DNA from: an uncultured Lachnospiraceae bacterium
GTDB lineage: Bacteria > Bacillota > Clostridia > Lachnospirales > Lachnospiraceae
DNA: 17,912 nucleotides
Direction: 5' to 3'
Assembly (NCBI GenBank): GCA_934364805.1
Contig: CAKRMH010000029.1
Location: 1-17,912 of the forward strand
Below are positions 14,154 to 17,912 of the stretch, in pieces. A program made the position numbers and the translations under genes. How positions within the stretch are numbered: the stretch's first letter is position 1; every line of letters begins with the position of its first letter. The notes under the pieces were generated by a model, which did no database searches, was not told where the DNA came from, and saw only the letters and a list, made by a program, of their open reading frames with translations.

Positions 14154-15020
14154 TTATTTATTCCAGCGGGGCTCCATTGCATATTTCATAAATTCCTGTA
14201 ATTCCACAGGCAGTCTCTCTTTTCTCCATGCCAGCAGAATTTCAGTTGTAAGATCTGCATCTGTAATCGAATACATATGCACTTTATCTGTGAGCTCCAT
14301 CATGGAAGCTGGAAGTATGGCTACTCCCATTCCCTGCTCTGCCAGCGTCAGTGCTGTTCTTGCATCTTCACACTCATAATAGATATCGCTTAGGAGTCCG
14401 GCCTTTTCAAATGCGGACAGCATATACTGCCGGTATCTATGGGAAAGAATCAGTCTTTTTTCAGCAAGCGCCCCAAGCGATATTTCTTTCACTTCCTCAT
14501 TGCCTGAGATCTGCTGGCTGGAAGCCATTGCCACTAATTGCTCCCGCCGCAGGGTTTTCGTCTCACATCCATTTAAAACAATTGGCGTCCGAAGCGTTGT
14601 TACATCGACCATTCTCTTTTCAAGCCGATCCTTTAATTCGAAGGTGGAGCCTTCATGAATATCGAAATGAATGTCCGGATGCACTCTGGAAAACTGTTTT
14701 AAATACTCCGACATCATAGACACCGTAGACGGTGTCATGCCAATATGAATCGTCGCAGCCTGACTCGCCTTAACGACTTCACGCTTTGCAATATCTGTCA
14801 TTTTAAGGAGACTTCCGGCTCTTGCGTACAGGACCTTTCCGGCTTCCGTCAGTGTAATCTTCTTCGTTCCACGAAAAAACAACTGCACCTGCAATTCTTC
14901 TTCGAGCATTTTTATCTGATAGCTCAGAGGCGGCTGTGTCATATGAAGTGCTTTCGCAGCTCCACTGATTGTTCCTGCATCTACAATTGCCCGGAAATAC
15001 TGTAACTGTTTCATCTCCAT
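14154..15020 (-). CDS. LysR family transcription regulator
   Basis: A 288-residue LysR-type regulator. Residues ~1-60 form the winged helix-turn-helix (MKQLQYFRAIVDAGTISGAA, then KALHMTQPPLSYQIKMLEEE), and ~90-285 form the two-lobed effector-binding domain. ATG 15020 is used because GAGGTG lies 5 bases upstream; the frame extends to 15077 without an SD. It diverges from the MATE transporter gene with 117 bases between, and the two promoters overlap, so control of the exporter together with autoregulation is likely. The effector cannot be told. The gene has no terminator hairpin at its end, so its transcript probably runs into the structured RNA region. Confidence 0.92.
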   Translation of the reverse strand: MEMKQLQYFRAIVDAGTISGAAKALHMTQPPLSYQIKMLEEELQVQLFFRGTKKITLTEAGKVLYARAGSLLKMTDIAKREVVKASQAATIHIGMTPSTVSMMSEYLKQFSRVHPDIHFDIHEGSTFELKDRLEKRMVDVTTLRTPIVLNGCETKTLRREQLVAMASSQQISGNEEVKEISLGALAEKRLILSHRYRQYMLSAFEKAGLLSDIYYECEDARTALTLAEQGMGVAILPASMMELTDKVHMYSITDADLTTEILLAWRKERLPVELQEFMKYAMEPRWNK

Positions 15021-15070
15021 TCTGTCACCTCTTATATGTTTTTTGTATAATTTATTAACAAAAACAATAT

Positions 15071-15099
15071 TTTTCATATATATTATTCTATGCTATACT
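15071..15099 (+). promoter_or_regulatory. Probable promoter of the MATE gene
   Basis: TTTTCA (15071-15076) and TATACT (15094-15099) are 17 bases apart, about 39 bases before the MATE start. The -10 lies inside the spacer of the opposing LysR promoter. Confidence 0.55.
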
Positions 15100-15108
15100 A
15101 TATGTCAA
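15080..15108 (-). promoter_or_regulatory. Promoter of the LysR gene
   Basis: On the minus strand TTGACA (15103-15108) and TAATAT (15080-15085) are 17 bases apart, giving a start about 7 bases past the -10 and a leader of about 50 nt. It overlaps the divergent MATE promoter, so one bound protein could affect both. Confidence 0.65.
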
Positions 15109-15137
15109 GTAAAAAGAAAAGGAAATAATACCAGATT

Positions 15138-16520
15138 ATGAAACGTATTGATTTTGAAAACGGAACTATCACAAATAATATCTTAGGTGCAGCAATCCCA
15201 ATGCTCGCAGCTCAGATCTTCAGCCTGCTCTACAATATCGTTGACCGCATCTATATCGCCCGTATTCCAGACATTGGAACTACGGCACTTGGAGCTGTCG
15301 GCCTTTGCTTCCCGATCATCGTGATCATCACCGCCTTCAGCAATCTTTTTGGAAGCGGTGGCGCCCCATTATTTTCGATCAGTCAGGGAATGAAGGATTC
15401 CAGACAATCCCAAATGATCATGCATACTGCATTTTCCATGTTATGTATATCCGCTCTTGTCCTCATGAGTCTCGGAATACTGTTTGCAAAACCACTTCTG
15501 ATCCTGTTTGGTGCATCTTCTTCTGCGCTTTCCTATGCATATCCATACCTTGTGATCTATCTGCTCGGTACACTCCCGTCCATGATTGCAACCGGTATGA
15601 ACCCGTTCATCAATGCACAGGGATACGCTACCATCGGTATGCTGACTGTTGCGATTGGTGCAATTGCCAATCTGCTTCTTGATCCGCTTTTCATCTTTGT
15701 GTTTGGTCTTGGGATCTGCGGCGCTGCAATTGCTACGGTTCTTTCCCAGCTTTTATCGGCCGTTTTTGTCCTTTATTTTCTGCGCCGTAAAGCAGAAATA
15801 AAAGTCCGCCTTCTTCGCCTTTTTGAACTTCCTTCCTGCAAAAGACATGCCGGCAATATCATTAGTCTTGGAACTGCCGGTTTCATTATGCAGCTTACCA
15901 ACAGTCTTGTCTCCATCTGTTGTAATCATGTATTGTCGGTAACCGGTGGTGATATTTATATCTCTGTCATGACCATCATCTCAAGTGTCCGGCAGCTTGT
16001 TGAAACACCGATTTATGCAATGAATGAAGGTGCGTCTCCGGTTCTCAGCTATAACTACGGGGCCAGACGTCCGAAACGTGTGAAAAAAGCCGGAATTGCT
16101 ATGGGACTCATGATCATCTTCTATACCTGTCTGATGTGGAGCGTGATTATCCTTGCTCCCCATGCCCTGATTTGTATTTTCAGTTCGGATCCGGCGCTGA
16201 CTACGGCTGCTGTACCAGCCTTAAAGCTTTATTTTGCCGCATTCATTTTTATGGATCTGCAATACATGGGACAGACGGTATTTAAATCCTTGAATAAGAA
16301 AAAACAGGCGATTTTCTTCTCCCTTCTGCGCAAAGTATTTATTGTGGTTCCGCTCACTTATCTGCTTCCTTATACGTTTCATATGGGAACAGATGGTGTG
16401 TTTCTGGCAGAACCAGTGTCCAATGTTATTGGTGGAACTATGTGCTTTATCACCATGCTGCTTACGGTTCTTCCTGAATTAAAACGTATGGAACACAATG
16501 AGAGCAGCCCATCTGTTTAG
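15138..16520 (+). CDS. MATE family multidrug/cation exporter
   Basis: A 460-residue inner-membrane exporter with about 12 hydrophobic segments, expected to expel organic cations or drugs in exchange for Na+ or H+. The N-terminal stretch (GAAIPMLAAQIFSLLYNIVD at about 17-36) is the typical start of MatE proteins, and the second half repeats the fold, with NEGASPVLSYNYGA near residues 295-308. The length is normal for the family. It is the only plus-strand gene. AAAGGA lies about 14 bases before ATG 15138, rather far, so translation may be weak. The divergent LysR gene is the likely regulator. The last codons and the stop lie inside the hairpin 16495-16537. The substrate is unknown. Confidence 0.92.
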   Translation: MKRIDFENGTITNNILGAAIPMLAAQIFSLLYNIVDRIYIARIPDIGTTALGAVGLCFPIIVIITAFSNLFGSGGAPLFSISQGMKDSRQSQMIMHTAFSMLCISALVLMSLGILFAKPLLILFGASSSALSYAYPYLVIYLLGTLPSMIATGMNPFINAQGYATIGMLTVAIGAIANLLLDPLFIFVFGLGICGAAIATVLSQLLSAVFVLYFLRRKAEIKVRLLRLFELPSCKRHAGNIISLGTAGFIMQLTNSLVSICCNHVLSVTGGDIYISVMTIISSVRQLVETPIYAMNEGASPVLSYNYGARRPKRVKKAGIAMGLMIIFYTCLMWSVIILAPHALICIFSSDPALTTAAVPALKLYFAAFIFMDLQYMGQTVFKSLNKKKQAIFFSLLRKVFIVVPLTYLLPYTFHMGTDGVFLAEPVSNVIGGTMCFITMLLTVLPELKRMEHNESSPSV

Positions 16521-16537
16521 ATGGCTGCTCTCATTGT
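16495..16537. repeat. Long hairpin holding the MATE stop codon in its loop region
   Basis: ACAATGAGAGCAGCC (16495-16509) pairs perfectly with 16523-16537. After one bulged C, ATCT/AGAT pairs around GTTT. The TAG stop (16518-16520) straddles the loop. Neither strand has a U-tract after the stem, so it is not a standard intrinsic terminator. It may protect 3' ends of the convergent MATE and AraC messages or help separate them. Confidence 0.7.
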
Positions 16538-16573
16538 ATATGCCCTGTTCACTTTTTGCGGCATCCAATCAGA

Positions 16574-17395
16574 CTAGCAGGAATTGCAAGATATCTTGTC
16601 TTTTCTATTATGTTCCATCCTTTTTCTGTACTCTCTTGGTGTAATCTTGTATCTATCCTTAAAAACACGGTTAAAAGTTCTTTGACTTTCAAACCCACAA
16701 TCAAGACATATATTTGTAATGGAATCCATTGTGTTTTCCAGTGCCGCAACTGCATAATTTAACCGGACTCCATTCACATATTTACTAAAATTACAGTGAA
16801 AGGTTTTTGCAAACATTCTTGATAACACATATTTGCTTACGCACAAATCGTATGCCATTTTTTCAAGACTGATTTTCACTCTAAAATTTTTGGCTACATA
16901 TTCTACCGCATTATAGATCAGGTCATCACTCCCTACAGTGCTTTTATCAACCATTGGCATTTCTGCGAAAACATGGGCAAGAATCATCTGTACATAGGCC
17001 TGTATCAGCATGGGATTCCCCTCTGTTATTCCGGTCAGATATTTTATGGCATTTACCACATCCGGATGCACCTGCTCTTTTTTCACAACCGGATTCTTCG
17101 GGCTGTATATCTGCAACTCCCTGTAATAGGAAGGAAACAGTGTTGGTTCAAGGTAAAGGAATATTACCTTGTTTTCTTTTTTCCCAAACACCTGATAATG
17201 ATGTATTACATTTGGAAACACAACTGCAAAATCCCTTTCATCCATATGGAACAATTCCTGTCCCACTCCAAGTTCTATTTCTCCATCCGTTACATACACT
17301 ACTTCTATTGCCTCATGTAGATGCGGCGGCACATGTACTGGCTTCTTCCACTCTACGGATACTCCTGTATTTCTGTTTTCATACACCAATAGCAT
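16574..17395 (-). CDS. AraC family regulator with cupin sensor domain
   Basis: A 273-residue AraC/XylS-type regulator. The N-terminal ~100 residues resemble the cupin sugar-binding sensor (PPHLHEAIEVVYVTDGEIEL, then VVFPNVIHHYQVF). The C-terminal ~100 residues hold two helix-turn-helix motifs (ISLEKMAYDLCVSKYVLSRM, and ITNICLDCGFESQRTFNRVF), followed by the closing ITPREYRKRM. AAAGGAG lies 10 bases before the start. It is downstream of, and on the same strand as, the beta-galactosidase gene end, so control of galactoside use is likely, which is inference from position. It converges with the MATE gene across the hairpin 16495-16537. Confidence 0.92.
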   Translation of the reverse strand: MLLVYENRNTGVSVEWKKPVHVPPHLHEAIEVVYVTDGEIELGVGQELFHMDERDFAVVFPNVIHHYQVFGKKENKVIFLYLEPTLFPSYYRELQIYSPKNPVVKKEQVHPDVVNAIKYLTGITEGNPMLIQAYVQMILAHVFAEMPMVDKSTVGSDDLIYNAVEYVAKNFRVKISLEKMAYDLCVSKYVLSRMFAKTFHCNFSKYVNGVRLNYAVAALENTMDSITNICLDCGFESQRTFNRVFKDRYKITPREYRKRMEHNRKDKISCNSC

Positions 17396-17415
17396 TTACA
17401 AACAACTCCTTTTAT

Positions 17416-17553
17416 TTACTCCCTATTTCTCCCCCTTCTTGTTTTCATTATTTGTCCGACAAAATCCACGGTAGGTCCCAGCAAAATCACCATCAATATC
17501 GTTATCACACCAACTTCACCTCCGGCTATAACACCGATACACACAATCAGCAT
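17416..17553 (-). pseudogene. 45-codon membrane-protein tail, YczE/YitT-like
   Basis: Frame from ATG 17553 to TAA 17416. The product reads MLIVCIGVIAGG, EVGVITILMVILLGPTVDFV, then a basic tail. One or two hydrophobic segments with GG..G.....GP match the end of YczE/YyaS/YitT-type membrane proteins, whose first ~150 residues are missing. The ATG overlaps the beta-galactosidase stop (ATGCTGA), and the AraC gene starts 20 bases after the TAA. It could be a remnant, or a tiny membrane protein made by coupling. No separate SD is apparent. Confidence 0.45.
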
Positions 17554-17912
17554 ATGGTAAATGAATAATCTATATCCTCTTCCGCACTGATACGGTAATC
17601 CTCTTCCACATCAGTTCCCCAGCTGTCGATACCTCCAACACCTCTTACTGCGCCATATACGCATAAAACAGTTCTTCTTGCCGGTGGCAGTTCTTCATGG
17701 TGAAGAGCGTTTTCAATCTCAGATGCTGTATAAGGCAGACAGGAAAATGCAAATTTTTCGTCATTCTTTTCAATGCGCAGTGTCTGTGATGAGCTATCTG
17801 TCCTGCTGTTATCAAGCGCCGTATGTCTTGTAATCTCAAGCCACTCTGTATCCATTCTCATACCACATTCCTGTGGAACAAGATATTGTGTAAGACTCAG
17901 GTCATCAATCTC
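17547..17912 (-). CDS. lacZ: Beta-galactosidase (GH2, LacZ type), C-terminal end only
   Basis: The frame is open to the right edge, so about 121 residues of the C-terminus are seen and the start lies outside. The stretch matches the last domain of LacZ-type GH2 beta-galactosidases, the galactose-mutarotase-like beta-sandwich that completes the active-site region: LTQYLVPQECG, WLEI, FAFSCLPYTASEIENALH, and VRGVGGIDSWG followed by EEDIDYSFTIC. The catalytic TIM barrel is not in the window. The stop at 17547-17549 overlaps the start of the short membrane tail frame. No signal peptide can be judged. An AraC regulator gene follows on the same strand, suggesting a galactoside-use locus. Confidence 0.85.
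   Translation of the reverse strand, partial: EIDDLSLTQYLVPQECGMRMDTEWLEITRHTALDNSRTDSSSQTLRIEKNDEKFAFSCLPYTASEIENALHHEELPPARRTVLCVYGAVRGVGGIDSWGTDVEEDYRISAEEDIDYSFTIC

Noticed and set aside
16495..16537. Bidirectional intrinsic terminator after the MATE gene
   Set aside because: The stem is strong, but neither strand has a run of T after it.

Overview
The window looks like a piece of a Clostridia chromosome, most likely from a Lachnospiraceae gut anaerobe. The basis is moderate-to-low G+C, strong AAGGAGG-type ribosome binding sites, oxygen-sensitive 2-hydroxyacyl-CoA dehydratase/activase genes, a LarC nickel-cofactor protein, a HelD-type ATPase and a GH2 beta-galactosidase end. All genes but one (a MATE transporter) lie on the minus strand, so the text below follows transcription from right to left where useful. 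I see no tRNA, rRNA, CRISPR array, intact transposase or phage gene.

Right edge, 16495-17912: the C-terminal end of a LacZ-type beta-galactosidase enters from outside. It overlaps a 45-codon tail that resembles the end of a YczE/YitT membrane protein. An AraC-type regulator with a cupin sensor follows. Then comes the plus-strand MATE exporter, whose stop codon sits in the loop of a long hairpin. A LysR regulator diverges from the MATE gene, and their promoters overlap.

Middle, 9726-14153: after the LysR gene there are about 600 bases without a credible gene. They are bounded by a near-ideal extended -10 promoter (14052-14080) and a good intrinsic terminator (13498-13541). The transcript would be about 545 nt with strong long-range helices, so it is a candidate structured noncoding RNA or a very long leader. 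Next is a two-gene unit: a HAD phosphatase and a 1009-residue HelD-family ATPase. The last ~225 residues of the ATPase look like the N-terminal beta-sandwich of a GH31 glycosidase, an unexpected fusion.

Metal and radical chemistry block, 5263-9698: a MerR/AdhR-type promoter drives a 48-codon Fe-S tail (probably all that is left of an aldo/keto reductase), then larC, a 2-hydroxyacyl-CoA dehydratase-family subunit and a dehydratase-activase fusion. The stop/start overlaps show these last three are one translationally coupled unit. A very AT-rich CPBP membrane protease gene sits just after it and looks acquired.

Left part, 1-4557: a unit of YaiI/YqxD-type protein, DUF4186 protein, a macrodomain gene with an internal in-frame deletion, and a LytTR regulator with an NTF2/SnoaL-like sensor. 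After that, a consensus promoter opens a ~280-nt leader containing four tandem hairpins, one a good terminator, ahead of a membrane-bound GGDEF diguanylate cyclase. At the left edge another consensus promoter starts a hairpin-rich transcript that runs out of the window.

The best candidates for something undescribed are the ~545-nt RNA, the HelD-GH31N fusion, and the pairing of nickel-cofactor maturation (LarC) with an ATP-driven dehydratase/double-cubane-type system. A recurring feature is decayed genes of which the C-terminal end survives (macrodomain, Fe-S tail, YczE tail).
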